A stretch of DNA of 64,000 nt from Butyriboletus loyo (taxonomy: Eukaryota > Basidiomycota > Agaricomycetes > Boletales > Boletaceae), in the NCBI GenBank assembly GCA_038093515.1, contig JBBPSI010000128.1, positions 1 through 64,000 of the forward strand. The letters are read 5' to 3'. Positions within the stretch are counted from its first letter, which is position 1; every line of letters begins with the position of its first letter. A model generated the notes under the pieces. The model had not been told where the DNA came from and searched no databases. It saw only the letters and a program-made list of their open reading frames with translations. A program made the translations under genes and the position numbers. Below are positions 11,107 to 22,929 of the stretch, piece after piece.

Positions 11107-13198
11107 AACGTCGCACGCACGAGGAACATATCGAACGCGTGCTGCGGTGTCGATTGAAAGAATAGGCATTGCAATGGTTGGCAACATGTAACAATATGAA
11201 ATCTATGGAGTGGCTTGTCAACGAGGCGGGTCGTAAATATGGTATTCGTTTGACGGGGCAAGATTAGTAGGCCCGGCGGTACGACGATCCGAGTCCTGGG
11301 CATGCACCATCCCCTTCGTTTTTCTATCGGGCATCCGAACATAGTGCCGAGTGCATGCGTCGATCTGTTGAGAATGAGGTGTTGCAATGATACTACTACG
11401 AGCCTTGTCACGAATGTTTTACCCAAGAAGACACAGAACCTGTCCGGGAGGATTATTGCTGTAAAAGGCTGCCAAACGATCGTGACGATCTGGGTACACG
11501 GGTCGCCACAGCGGCGAGGATGTAACGCATATAAAGGATGTGCTCCGAGGCCTCCGATTGCCTTGTCAGATGCCCGCGCGAGCAAGTAGCTACACCGAGT
11601 ACGGTCTCGAGAATAACATAAGCACCCCTCAGTTTCACAGAAAGAAAAAGGGAGAGGCGAGTTTCACCACCACCGCGATGATCGATCTCGATTATGTTCG
11701 ATATACATGCTCAACGCTCGACGTCGCGATGGCTACGAGGCATAGACTTTTGTTCGAGGATAGAAAGACGAACGAGGGTGATAGGAAAGGTCGTGGCAAG
11801 GGCGGTCCGCCGCCTCACAAACCGAGCCAGTATCGTCCGCGTATGGCGTAGGTATGAGGCCGCTCCATGGGTGGGGTGGAGTCTCTGTTTCGTCGTCTAT
11901 CGTCGAACTTGATTCGAAAAGGATAATGACGATACCTGGACCCAGGACAGTTCTACAAGGGGAGGCAAGGCTACGTTAGCGTGACCATTCCCAAGTCCTG
12001 GTCGTAGACAATCTAGAGTTCAGGTAGGAGGATCAGGAGGGACCCGATCGTTGAACTCCTGGGAGGTTGTTTCTTACGAGCCATCTCATCCCCGCCCACG
12101 ATGAAACCTGATGTAGTCAAGGAGATGGGGAGGCACGGAAATGTTGGTCACGTGGCACAGCAAGCTCCTACACAGGCACCGAACGGTTTGGGCGTGATCA
12201 ATATCGGGAGAAGGTCCCAACATTCCATCGGTCCAGACACCAGGCTGAGTCACAATATTTGCTGATTAGTAAAGTGGGGATAGATAACGTGTCATCAAAC
12301 CACTTCTTATCACCAGCTGGCGACTGTAAAGGACATTAGATAAGGAAGAAGTAACAGAGGCGTGAAGCGCTCACCCCAGCCGCAGCTAAAGGGGGCGGAA
12401 ACGACTGAGGAAGTTTGGAAATAAAGGAAGAATATATAGTTATGCCAGTGAGGAAACTGGATACGGTAATCTGGTCCTGAAACGTACGAACTCACTGATG
12501 AAGAAATGTCAAGGGAACGATGGTAACACAGAAACGAAGTGGTAACAGTGGAAAGACACCTAAGTAAAACGTATCCATGGCGTGAGATGTCTCATAAATT
12601 ACGGGATTCTGAAAATATTAATTGGCGCCGCCGTCAAAGTCTCGCGGATACAGTACCACTTGCGTTTGAGGTGCTCCGACGGTCAGTTGAGGCAGCACGG
12701 CCTCCTGATGTCCGCCGCAGTCCCTTGGGTGTGAGCGTTAGATCGTCATAGTGCTATGAAAGAATGTGCCAGGCACCTGGAGGAACTTGTCATACCTCTG
12801 GGACCGCGGGGTGCTCGTAACTGTAAGGTTCAAATATCGGTGATGGGATAGTCGTACATTGCGGGTTTGATCGTTTTCTACATCTCTACGTTTCACGATC
12901 GGGGCGCCATTATCTACTACACGTAAGCTGCTTGCAATCACTCTTTGTTCTCGGTTTTTGGTTCAACCAGCTCTCATCGTTCAAGCTTTCAATTTCGTCG
13001 GCCTGTTATTTAAAAAAAAAACGCTATCGCTCCCTCATACGTTGACACCTCCGATATGCCCTGTACAAGTCCATATGGCGTGGATCACACAGCCCGCAAT
13101 AACATCCGGAGTTCCCGATCAATACTTATTTAAATGATTACTTCCCTTCTTCGCTCGGCTCGCTATATCCCTGTACTCTCCCTCCCTGTGCCTCCAAT
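11107..13198. other. Intergenic, no supported gene
   Basis: About 2.1 kb between the second DLH and the permease. The longest open frame (11097-11585, minus) has no family signature and no codon pattern that convinces me. There is an A tract at 13012-13021. The last 60 bases are pyrimidine-rich, as expected for a fungal promoter or leader. Confidence 0.5.
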
Positions 13199-15148
13199 AT
13201 GTCCAAGGCCAGCGATGACCGGTCCTATGACAACGAAAAAGGTGTCGACACCGAGGTGTACACAGTCGAAGAGGCGCCGGATCAAGTGATTGCAAAGCGT
13301 TTTGGTACCTTTGGCCCTCTTCTCTCCAAACTCTTCAGCAGTGGTGTTGAAGCAAGAGGCGTGGAGCGCGTGCCAGAACACCAGAGGGAAACGAAAAACT
13401 CCTGGAACAAGTCCGTTTCCTTGATGTTCACTCGTAATCCGAGTTTGTGCTTAACGTCCCTTACAGCCTATTGATGTGGTGGTATGTCCTCTTTTTCGAT
13501 TTTGTTTCATACCTCACCAGCAGAATAGGTCGGTCAACTTGGTACTTCCGGCACTACCTGTAGGTGTATTGGCTCAATTCGTGTTCACTCTTACCCTACC
13601 GTGCGTCTCCGATTACCCATATCACCTTGTACTCACACCTAGCTCAGTCATGCGGTCGCAACCATCCTGTTCTTTGCTGCTCTCGGCGCTGTACCAACGG
13701 CCTTTATTGCCACCCTAGGCCCACGGACCGGCTTGCGTACCATGATCATCGTACGTTATAGTTCCGGGTACCTGGGTGGCATCTTCTATTCTCTCTTAAA
13801 CATCCTCACTCAGTACGTCTTCCTTTCTATGCCTGCCATCGGCTTGATCGACATTCGGTCTTTAGACTTGGTTTTGCTACGATAGCTGTCATCCTTGGTG
13901 GCCAGACGCTTGCTTCGATCAATGCAAACACACTCCCCCTCGTCGTCGGCATCATCATCATCGGCATCTGCTGTCTCGTTCCTTGTTTTGTCGGCTACGA
14001 CATGGTCCACGTCTACGAGCGTTACGCCTGGGTGGTCACATTTTTCATCATGTGCTGTCTCTATGGACTCGGTAGCAAAGCCGGATATGACGTGAACGCC
14101 CAAAAGTCATTGGAAGACACCGGAAGAGCACTCAGTGCCGACATTCTTGGCTTCGGCGCGATCATCTTTGCCTCGGTCGCAGGCTGGGCGCCGGTCGCTG
14201 CTGACTACAATGTTCGCTTACCCGCGGACACAAGTCCTCAGCGCATCTTCATGTTGACCTTCTGGGGTTTGTACCTTCCGATGGCTTTCGCTGTGACACT
14301 GGGTGCGACATTGATGACAATCACTGACCCCGCCTATGTCGCTGCTCTCGGTTCAAGTGGAAACACGGGTGCATTGGTTTCTCAAGTGTTATCACCTTGG
14401 GGAGGCGGAGGAAAATTTTTGCTGGTATTGTTGGCGTTGAGCGTGATGTGCGTCTTTCTTTCTCCTCTTGGTCGAATCTCGTGCTTACGTGCCCTTGACA
14501 AAGTGCCAACAATATTCCCAATACGTATTCTACAGCTCTCTCCATACAGGCGCTCGGTCGTCCCTTTGCCATGGTACCCCGTTTTCTCTGGGTGCTCCTT
14601 GTTTTCGTCGTCTATACCATTGCCGGTGTTGCTGGACGGGAGCATTTCAGTGCTATTCTGAGCAACTTTTTGTCCATAATGAGTTATTGGATAGCATTCT
14701 TTCTCGTCATCGTTGCGGAGGAACATTTTCTATTTCGGCGGAAAGGGGGTCAGTTGGGAGGATATAACTTGGCAGATTGGGATAACCCTTCCAAGTACGT
14801 GCCTGTGATCCTCACGCCCTTTTTTTGTACCAAATTATCACACCCTTGATTCTCATATTGTTTCGCTCGCAGGCTTCCAATTGGCGTCGCAGGCATCTTG
14901 GCCTCCTTCTTTGGAATAGTCGGCGCAGTGGTCGGGATGTCTCAAATATGGTACATAGGTCCGATCGGAAAACTGGCCGGTGCAAAGTACGGCGCAGATC
15001 TCGGATTCGAGGTACGGCGCCTTGTCTCGATCCCATCGTCAAAATCATTGACACGTTTGTTTCTTTTAATGCATAGCTCGCAGCTGTTTTTGCAGGAGTG
15101 TCGTTCCCACCTTTGCGATGGTTGGAGATTCGCTTGACGGGGAGGTAA
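13199..15148 (+). CDS. NCS1-family purine/cytosine permease (Fcy2-like)
   Basis: This is a plasma-membrane symporter for nucleobases or related compounds. It starts MSKASDDRSYDNEKGVD with a polar cytosolic N-terminus carrying GVEARGVERVPEHQR, just before the first membrane helix as in the family. Further exons give AVATILFFAALGAVPTAFIA, GPRTGLRTMIIVRYSSGYLG, FATIAVILGGQTLASIN, LVVGIIIIGICCLVPCFVGY, YERYAWVVTFFIMCC, IFASVAGWAPVAADYNVRLP, MLTFWGLYLPMAFAVTLGAT, VPRFLWVLLVFVVYTIAGVA and FFLVIVAEEHFLFRRKGG. The end is VSFPPLRWLEIRLTGR and TAA at 15146-15148. About ten exons. An inverted, decayed copy lies at 32830-34635. Assignment to the family is firm; which base it carries is not. Confidence 0.92.
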
Positions 15149-15788
15149 GCCAACTGGATGTATTTATCAGGTGATATTTGGCGCGGGTGATCGGGAGTCT
15201 GGTTGTATGGCATCTTTGTTTTCTCTTGAACTGGAAGCTTTTTCAGAAGTTGAGCGTAGCTACGGTGTAATGGATGCATGTGACTTGCGGTGATCAGTGA
15301 GAGAAACTAGCCGAGAACCTGGTCAAGATTGGTTCTCGGGAGACTCATACTCCGAGGCGGATTGGTCGTGTGCCACCCTATAAAAGCAAGGGGAATGGTC
15401 GTTCCCACCCCTCCTTGCGTATAACCACCCGGATGACAAAAGTCATCCCACAACGGGACTGAATGAATGAAATCGTGCATTGCGCACTGTCCGAATCCAT
15501 TCACAGCAGTCGCCGGCAGTCGTAGCATCATTCATGCGATCTGGACAGTGCATATTGTTTTGCCCCGCTGGGGTTGACTGGAGTGCTGCATGTTAGTACG
15601 GTACGAGAAGATATACACATACAGATGATATCAACTTGTCTCCTGACGAGGTCTAGATGAAGGTCTCAAGTGCCAAAAGGACCAGGGCTCTGCATGTTAC
15701 AAAAGCGGTAACAAATTCCCATATGCTAGCGTAGCAGCGTGTCCACATCACGCCCGACGACTACGACGACACCAACGAGGAGAGCACG
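15149..15788. other. Intergenic, promoter region of coatomer beta
   Basis: No coding signal. A possible TATA-like CTATAAAAG lies near 15378 on the plus strand, too far from the next start codon (15789) to be assigned with confidence. Confidence 0.35.
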
Positions 15789-18700
15789 ATGTCGGGAGAG
15801 ACGCCATGCTACACGGTCGTATTTGAAGATAACGTCGAGACCCCCTCAACACAGGAGCTGCGGTCAGCTCTCGAGAAGGGCTCCGATGAGGACAAACTAG
15901 ACACGTTGCGCAGAATCATCGTCGCGACTATCAATGGTAATCCTCAGGTGAGCATTCGTGCACTCGACTCCCTGAATGATAGATTGTAGACTGATGTTTC
16001 ACACATGCGACCTATCTAGCCTACGTTATTGATGCCAATCATCCAGTACATCATGCCCTCGAAGCACAAGCAACTCAAGAAATTGCTACACTTTTATTGG
16101 GAAGTTTGTCCAAAATACGATGAGAACGGAAAGTTGAAGCAAGAGATGATTCTCGTCGTGTGCGTGTCTCTTCTTTTGTTCTTGAAGTCCTCTTCTCAAC
16201 TCCACCATCTTTCAGCAACGCCATCCGTAACGACCTCGTGCGTTCCTATATGCTGATGATTGTTGAATGACTGATATGGATGTTCCACAGCAACATCCAA
16301 ACGAATATATTCGTGGCGCTACCCTCCGCTTCCTCCAAAAGATTTCGAAAGACGTTGAACTCCTCGAACCACTCGTTCCCACTCTCCGCGCCAACCTCGA
16401 ACACCGCCATTCGTATGTTCGGAAGGCTGCCGTCTTTGCTATCTACACCGTCCATCGCGAACACGAGTCTCTCGTCCCGGATGCCGCGGAACTGATGCAG
16501 ACCTTCCTTGCTGCTGAATCCGATGCGACATGCAAGCGGAACGCGTTCGTGTTTCTCGCAAGCGTGGCAATGAATAAAGCAGCGGAATGGTTGAGAAGTG
16601 TTTGGGACGGGGTTGCCTCGATGGACGAGGGGCTACAGATGGCTATCATCGAGGTCGCCCGGATGGATTGCATAGACGATGCCACCCATAAAGTAAGCGA
16701 GACTTGCGCATATAGTCGTGTTTGCGTGCTGAGCGCTTCCCGGTGGCGAATAGCCTCGATATATTCGTTGCATGTTCGAGCTGCTCAACTCGTCATCGCA
16801 TGCAGTAAAGTATGAAGCCGCAACCACGCTTACTACGCTCACACAAAATCCCGCTGCAGTTAAAGGTGTGCCCTTTGGTCTTCTCTAATCCTGGACGCTG
16901 GATAGAATTTGCATGTCGTTAGCTGCGGCCTCGTGCCTCGTGAACCTTGTCGTCAAGGAATCGGACAACAATGTCAAGCTCATTGTCCTCGACAGACTTG
17001 ACGTGCTACGCTCGAAGCATGGATCCGTTTTGGATGGACTTATCATGGATGTGTTGCAAGTTCTCTCTAGGCAAGTTTCATTTAATACGAGCTACTCCCT
17101 CTCCTTGATGTATAAATAGTGCCGACATGGAAGTACGCCGGAAAGCGATGAGTATTGTGTTAAGCATGACCTCTACGCGGAACGTCGAAGAAGTCGTGTT
17201 GTTTCTCAAGAAGCAACTTCAGCGGACGCAACAACATGATTATGACAAGGTCCGATCGTCGCTTTCAATGTAGAATTCACAACGCTTATTACTTTTTTCT
17301 AGGCATCGGAGTACCGTCAGCTTTTGATCCAAAGCATTCATGTCATGGCGATCAAATTCTCTGAAGTAGCCGCGAGTGTTGTGCACGCCCTGATGGACTT
17401 CCTTGGAGACTCTAACAATCCTTCTGCACTGGATGTCATCGCTTTCGTTCGAGAAGTTGTTGAAAAGTCCCCATCCCTCCGCTCGGCGATTACCGAAAAA
17501 TTAACAGCTACGCTCAATAGTATAAAGAGCGGAAAGGTGTTCAGGGGCGTCCTTTGGATATTAGGAGAGTATGTGGAGGGTGTCGATGATATCGAACAAA
17601 CGATGGTTGAGATTCGAGGTGTGCTTGGGGAGATTCCGATCTTGGCAGCTGAGATTAGGGAGGCGGAGGGAAATGGTTTTGTTGAGGGCGGCGAAGAAGA
17701 TGGTATTGTCACTGGTCAGAGCGGAGGGACAAGACCGAGAGTACTGGCAGATGGAACCTACGCGACAGAAACAGCCTACATGACATCTGTGTCAGCGAAC
17801 AGCTCCACCAGCAAGTCGAAGCCTCCACTTAGAGGTATGCAAATCAGTAACCTGTGTTGGTGGCTGACGGTTGATCTCGTTCCTAGCGTTGATCTTGGGG
17901 GGTGATTTCTTCACGGGTGCTGTCCTTGCTGCTGCCTTGACGAAACTCGTGCTCCGATACGACGAGTCGAGTGATGACCACATCAGAGCCAACGCTCTCC
18001 GTGCGGAGGTATGATTTGGTTTCTTCCAATACCACCGTCTCATGACATCAATTCTACTCAGGTAATGCTGATCATGACTTCTGTCATTCGTATCGGTCAA
18101 TCGAAATTTGTGACGGTCCCGATCGACGAGGACTCTAACGAACGCATTCTGAGCTGCATCCAGACTCTGAGTGAACTGAGGGAGCACAGTGAAGTTAATG
18201 ATATGTTCCTAAGAGATACTCGGGTCGCATATAGCAAGATGTTAGGTGCTCAGGAGGTGCGTGCTGCTCCCTCGCTCAGAGGGTCGAGTTCAAAGGGTTA
18301 ACGTCTCAAGCAGAAGCGTGCGGCAGAAAAGAAAGAGGCGGAGAGCACCAAAGAGAGTATCGTGCAAGTCGATGATGTGCTGAACTTCCGCCAGTTCTCG
18401 AAGAAATCAGCAGATGATGCGATAAACGTAAGCTAAACATCTCTCTTGTTGTGTTCTTTATCTTAAAATCTCGACAGTATGCGGATGACCTGGGCAAAGC
18501 TACTGGTACTGCCGAGGTGCATGAAGATTTCATCTCTAACTTGAGTAGGATATCACAGCTTACCGGTGAGCACGCCCGTTGGAACTATGCCGTATGGTGC
18601 TTATGCTTCCGTTTTCTAGGTTTCTCTGACCCGATATACGCTGAAGCGTATGTCAAGATGCATGGCTTTGACATTCTACTTGGTGGGTCCCGGTCTCTCT

Positions 18701-19644
18701 TGGTTTGAGCGTGCCCATAAATTACACCCATTCAGATGTCCTTCTTGTGAACCAAACTGCCAATACCCTACAAAACCTCTGTCTCGACTTTGCTACCTTG
18801 GGAGACCTCAAACTTGTTGAGCGGCCCACCGTCTATACGATTGCCCCCCATGGCTTCCAGAGCATCAAAGCCACCATTAAAGTCTCCTCGACAGAGACGG
18901 GTGTCATTTTCGGGAGCATTCTTTGGGAGGGTCCCGGCCTTGCAGAAACCTGTGTGATCTTGAACGACATCCACATTGACATTATGGACTATATCAAACC
19001 TGCTTATTGCGATGAGACTCAGGTAATTGCGAAAGTTCCGCAACCCCGACTAACGCGCTGACGATGTGGTGTGCGTTAGTTTAGGAGCATGTGGACGGAG
19101 TTTGAGTGGGAAAACCGGGTCAATGTCTCGACGAATATGTCGTACGTCCTCTTGTCCTGACCTCGTCCTGGTTCTGCATACACACCACCCATTTAATCAG
19201 TGATCCACGGGATTACCTCAAACATGTCATGAAGTCGACCAACATGTTGTGCTTAACGCCGGAAGGAGCCATGTCGGGCGAATGCGACTTCCTTACTGCC
19301 AACTTGTACGCAAGAAGTCTGTTTGGTGAGTTCCGATTTTCCAAACGCGTCACTGACAAAGATCGGGACTGATGCGTATTGCGTCTGTGTGTGTGTACGT
19401 AGGCGAGGACGCACTTGCCAATCTCAGCATCGAACGCACGGAGGCGGGTACCATCACGGGGCATATTCGAATCCGGAGCAAAACGCAGGGTATCGCGCTT
19501 TCGCTGGGTGATCGGATTACGATGTGTGAGTTGTCTTTTCTGTCCCTGTCGTCTCTGTCTTTCGTTCTGAAGACCATCCCGTCCGTCTTTGGTTGTCGGC
19601 ATTCCATCGTAGCTCAAAGGGATAACAAGCCACCAATATCGTGA
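15789..19644 (+). CDS. sec26: Coatomer subunit beta (beta-COP, Sec26)
   Basis: This is a structural subunit of the COPI coat that drives Golgi-to-ER retrograde vesicle transport. It starts [20 protein letters not shown] and has the typical [17 protein letters not shown] and [24 protein letters not shown]-like repeats follow ([56 protein letters not shown]), then [15 protein letters not shown], the linker [13 protein letters not shown], and the C-terminal appendage with [60 protein letters not shown] and [12 protein letters not shown]. It ends DNKPPIS with TGA at 19642-19644. It has about fifteen short-intron exons and appears intact. Convergent with the oxygenase gene that follows. Confidence 0.95.
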
Positions 19645-20151
19645 GGACCGGCGGCGTGCGATGTCCCCTCTCGTAGTTCTGTAGAATGTAGAACGTTCCT
19701 TTAGGGAATCAATCCCCTTGTTCAGACTCTGCGCAAACCAACGACGACCCTGGTTGGTAAGATCTTTTTCAAGTAAATCATCCCTAGTCTTGCCCGGGCC
19801 GTGGGACGGACGGATTGAACCGATCATTCCGTGAACTCCGTAGCTCTCACGCTCGTCAAGGTCGTCCCTACTTGCGTCGAGAACGCGGATACATAACAAC
19901 ACTCTAGGCATACATACATACACCAACGTATTCAAAAAACAAAAAAAACGCCGAGGCTCGATCCACTTTTGCTTACCCAGGCAGCGTCCAAACGAGAGTT
20001 ACAACACATGATACAGCAGAACGAGGAAGAAAAGGCCATACGTAGTTCAAGTAGCAGTCGTCCGTCCAACGAGCGCCCGTTACGCCACTGTGGGCGTATG
20101 TTCCGTACCCCTGCTCGCCGCCCATGTCTCAGGACCCTGGATTTCATCACG

Positions 20152-21541
20152 TCAGCGACATGCACGATGCGACGGCTTTTCTGAACGACTAGGCGACTAG
20201 ATTTTTTTTTGGTTGTTTTCGTTTTCTCACTGACCTTTCTGTTGTTGATTCTCTGGTACTTGATTCGCCTCGCGAACCACTCGGCGGCAGTCGAGCCGGT
20301 TTCAAAGTTGCGATCAGGGTGCCTTTGTACGGCGTCTGCGATGAGAGGGCTGTCTTTCACGAGCGCACGGAGGGTCTTGGAGTTGCCTGGACGGGTGAAG
20401 AACACGAGAGACCAACGCTCGTGTTCGCTTTGAACGCCAGGGGGAGGGACTACGCGGTGGATGTTGGACTGGAGGATACCTCCGCTAAAGATCGAGAGTG
20501 CATCGCCGACGTTGCAGATGGCATGACCGGGAAGAGGCTGTGTGTTATGGGATTCATAGAGCGTCCTGACGCGAGACGTTCAAAGGGATGGCACGCACCT
20601 TGACGTAGTACCATTCCGTGTGACCGGGAGGCATTACCTGTAAGCCTCCGAGCCTGTTATGCAAAAAGGACTGGCGAGAGTCATGAACATCGGTCCTTGT
20701 GCCGGGGTACGTATTCCGCTTACTAGGGATCCAAAGTCGGTGTGAGCTCCTAGAGTCGCTTTACCTGCGACTGCGGCTCCAGGCATCGGCGGGGCTCTGA
20801 TCAATCGGGCTTCGCTGCCACTATGTTCTTCCAAGGAGTGCAGTTGCTCGAGCGTGCCCTTTGGTAAACCCAGCTTATCATTGAAGATGCCAAGGAAGGT
20901 GTTGTTGATTTCGAGGGACTTGCGAACGAACGGGGTCACAACCGTCGGAATCGCCGCAGTGGTTGGAGCTGGGTACGTTCTGTGAGCGACGTTCGGAAAG
21001 CTGAGCGCGTCGTCCTTTGAGACATTGATGAACTCGACGGCGTCCAGTTGGCTAACGTAACAATTATTTAAAATCTGCCAGCGACGTTAGATCGCTGTTA
21101 AAACTGACTCACCCGCTGGCATCGACCGCATTCGCTCCGGCTTTCTTATACCTGATGGAGTTGGTCAGCGTTTTTGGTCAAGGTGCCAAGTCGATGCTGG
21201 TACGCGCCCAAACGACACGCCGCCGTCCCCCTGCTCAAACTTCATCTTCTCCCCGAAGGGGAGTGCCATTGTCTCAGCACCCACGCGAAACATATCGCCG
21301 ACTTCCTGATTTGCGCCATGGTTCTTGAGACTAGGATGGCGTGAGACCAACTCGAGTAGCGGGATCCCGAGTCCAGGATGTGGTATTTCGTTACTTACTA
21401 CCAGAATCCAATGGACGTTGCAGCCTCCCAGAGACGGTCTAGCTCCGCGGAGTCGCCGGCGTTGAGCAACTCAAGATCTATGACGAGGAGGGGGTGGGTA
21501 CGGACATCAGTCGGAAAGGGGGGTAAAGACGTTCCAGGCAT
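20152..21541 (-). CDS. 2-oxoglutarate/Fe(II)-dependent oxygenase (isopenicillin-N-synthase-like)
   Basis: This is a soluble non-heme iron oxygenase. The start MPGTSLPPFPTDVRTHPLLV at 21541 leads into the family N-terminus VIDLELLNAGDSAELDRLWE, then SIGFW, LKNHGANQEVGDMFR, ALPFGEKMKFEQ and VSFG. Next come FINVSKDDALSFPN and PFVRKSLEINNTFLGIFND. The iron ligands appear in the usual places: GAHTDFGSL (His-x-Asp) and NIHRVVPPPG (distal His), followed by ERWSLVFFTRPGN, where Arg-x-Ser binds 2-oxoglutarate. The C-terminus has AEWFARRIKYQ; a final short intron and TGA at 20152-20154 are my best guess, since the unspliced frame runs to about 19932. The substrate is unknown; related fungal proteins act on small molecules or nucleobases. 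Confidence 0.85.
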
Positions 21542-21684
21542 TATTCAAATGATTCTGGTGCCCCTTGATCAAGAACGGGGGTGATCGTTTGTGAGACAGC
21601 ACTCACCTCAGGCGCTGTACGTGTCAACCCCGGACGTCGACGGAAACGCTGGCTGTTTGTGTCATTTATAGGGAGCTATTCTCG

Positions 21685-22682
21685 ATGACCGATTCAAATT
21701 CCCAGTCAGATCACCTGGGTGGGCCTCGTGATTCCTCCACGGAACGGGCTGCTTATACTGCGGCAGTCGCTCATTTGGGTTCGTTCAAAAGCGTCTGCGG
21801 CCCTACGTTCAACTACTACTATAACCCGGACATTGACAGTCCACCCTGGATCCGCCTAGCCTGCTCCCAGACTTTGCCGGCATATTATTTAAGTGAACTA
21901 GCATCTACGATTTTTGATATCCAGAGTGAGATATACGAATGGAAGAGTCGAGAACCGGAATGCAATGACAAAGAAGAAGGTACAAGAAAAATGTGGCGTT
22001 GATGCTGACTCATCACCTCCCGAGGACAATAGCACTATGTTCATTCCATATCGCCACTAGAACGGTTGAAAAATGTTTGACGACAAAAACTCGATAGGAG
22101 CCTATCCCATAGCCCCTCTAGGTATGTGTCCAGTGAGACATTGTCAAATCGTCATTGGATTTCCCCGTCAAAACGATTGCAAAGAGTATCGTGTCAAGAG
22201 TATTGGCGAGGTGGGCCACATTTACCGACACCGGCATTATCCGCGGCTCATTTTCTCGGCCCAACTGGAAAGTCGACGCTTGAACATGATACACCAGCAG
22301 GAGTCGCGACGAAGATTCATTTCAAGCAACTGCAGTGCAATGTTGTTCTGTTTCCGTGAGTACTTGGGCCGAAGCATTTCTACTTTCCGTGACACTCGGA
22401 ACCCGGGAGACGGTCAGGGATGCGTTATTTGAATTCAGTCGCCTGTTGGACATTTTGGTGACAGCGAACATGCCAACCTGTCACCAGCCTGTCGTAACAA
22501 TTAATTCATTCCTCAAATCACATCGCCTTCCGAGCGTTCGATGGTCTGTACGTGCCGGTGTGAACCTTCCGGTGAGGCAACCCAGTACAACTCTTTCTGA
22601 CTGTGGACCAGCATCTCCAAGTGCGCAAAATTCTCTAATGGAGTTGAACGATTTGCTGATTACATTACGAAGCCCAATCTAA
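21685..22682 (+). CDS. Hypothetical protein, multi-exon, weakly supported
   Basis: It begins with an open segment, MTDSNSQSDHLGGPRDSSTE, continuing AAYTAAVAHLGSFKSVCGPT and SELASTIFDIQSEIYEWKS, up to a plausible donor at about 21977. Later segments with protein-like composition are FLGPTGKSTLEHDTPAGVAT (about 22243-22350, ending in a GTGAGT donor at 22356) and ALFEFSRLLDILVTANMP (about 22410-22680). The GPTGKST string resembles a P-loop but nothing around it supports a nucleotide-binding domain. It is divergent from the oxygenase gene with 143 bases between starts. I do not recognise it; it may be a real species-specific gene or a remnant. Confidence 0.3.
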
Positions 22683-22929
22683 TGGCTGGGGACTCGGCCC
22701 GCCCGTGGGATCCATTTGGTAGATCACCACATTTGAGATGCGTTCACCGTCCAGGGTCATGACAGCTTAACGGAATGTGTAACGAATGTTTTCTGCACCG
22801 CTTGAACTCCCGATCTAGCATCAATGAGGACAAATAACGTACAAAAGCCTCAGCCTATGTTCTAACCCTCAGTGATCCTCCCGTGTTCGCATCCTCTCTT
22901 TTCTTTCCCTGCTTCCCCATATCCCCAAG

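Noticed and set aside
11097..11585. 162-aa open frame on the minus strand
   Set aside because: No family signature, no splice partners and it overlaps the end of the DLH gene; likely chance.
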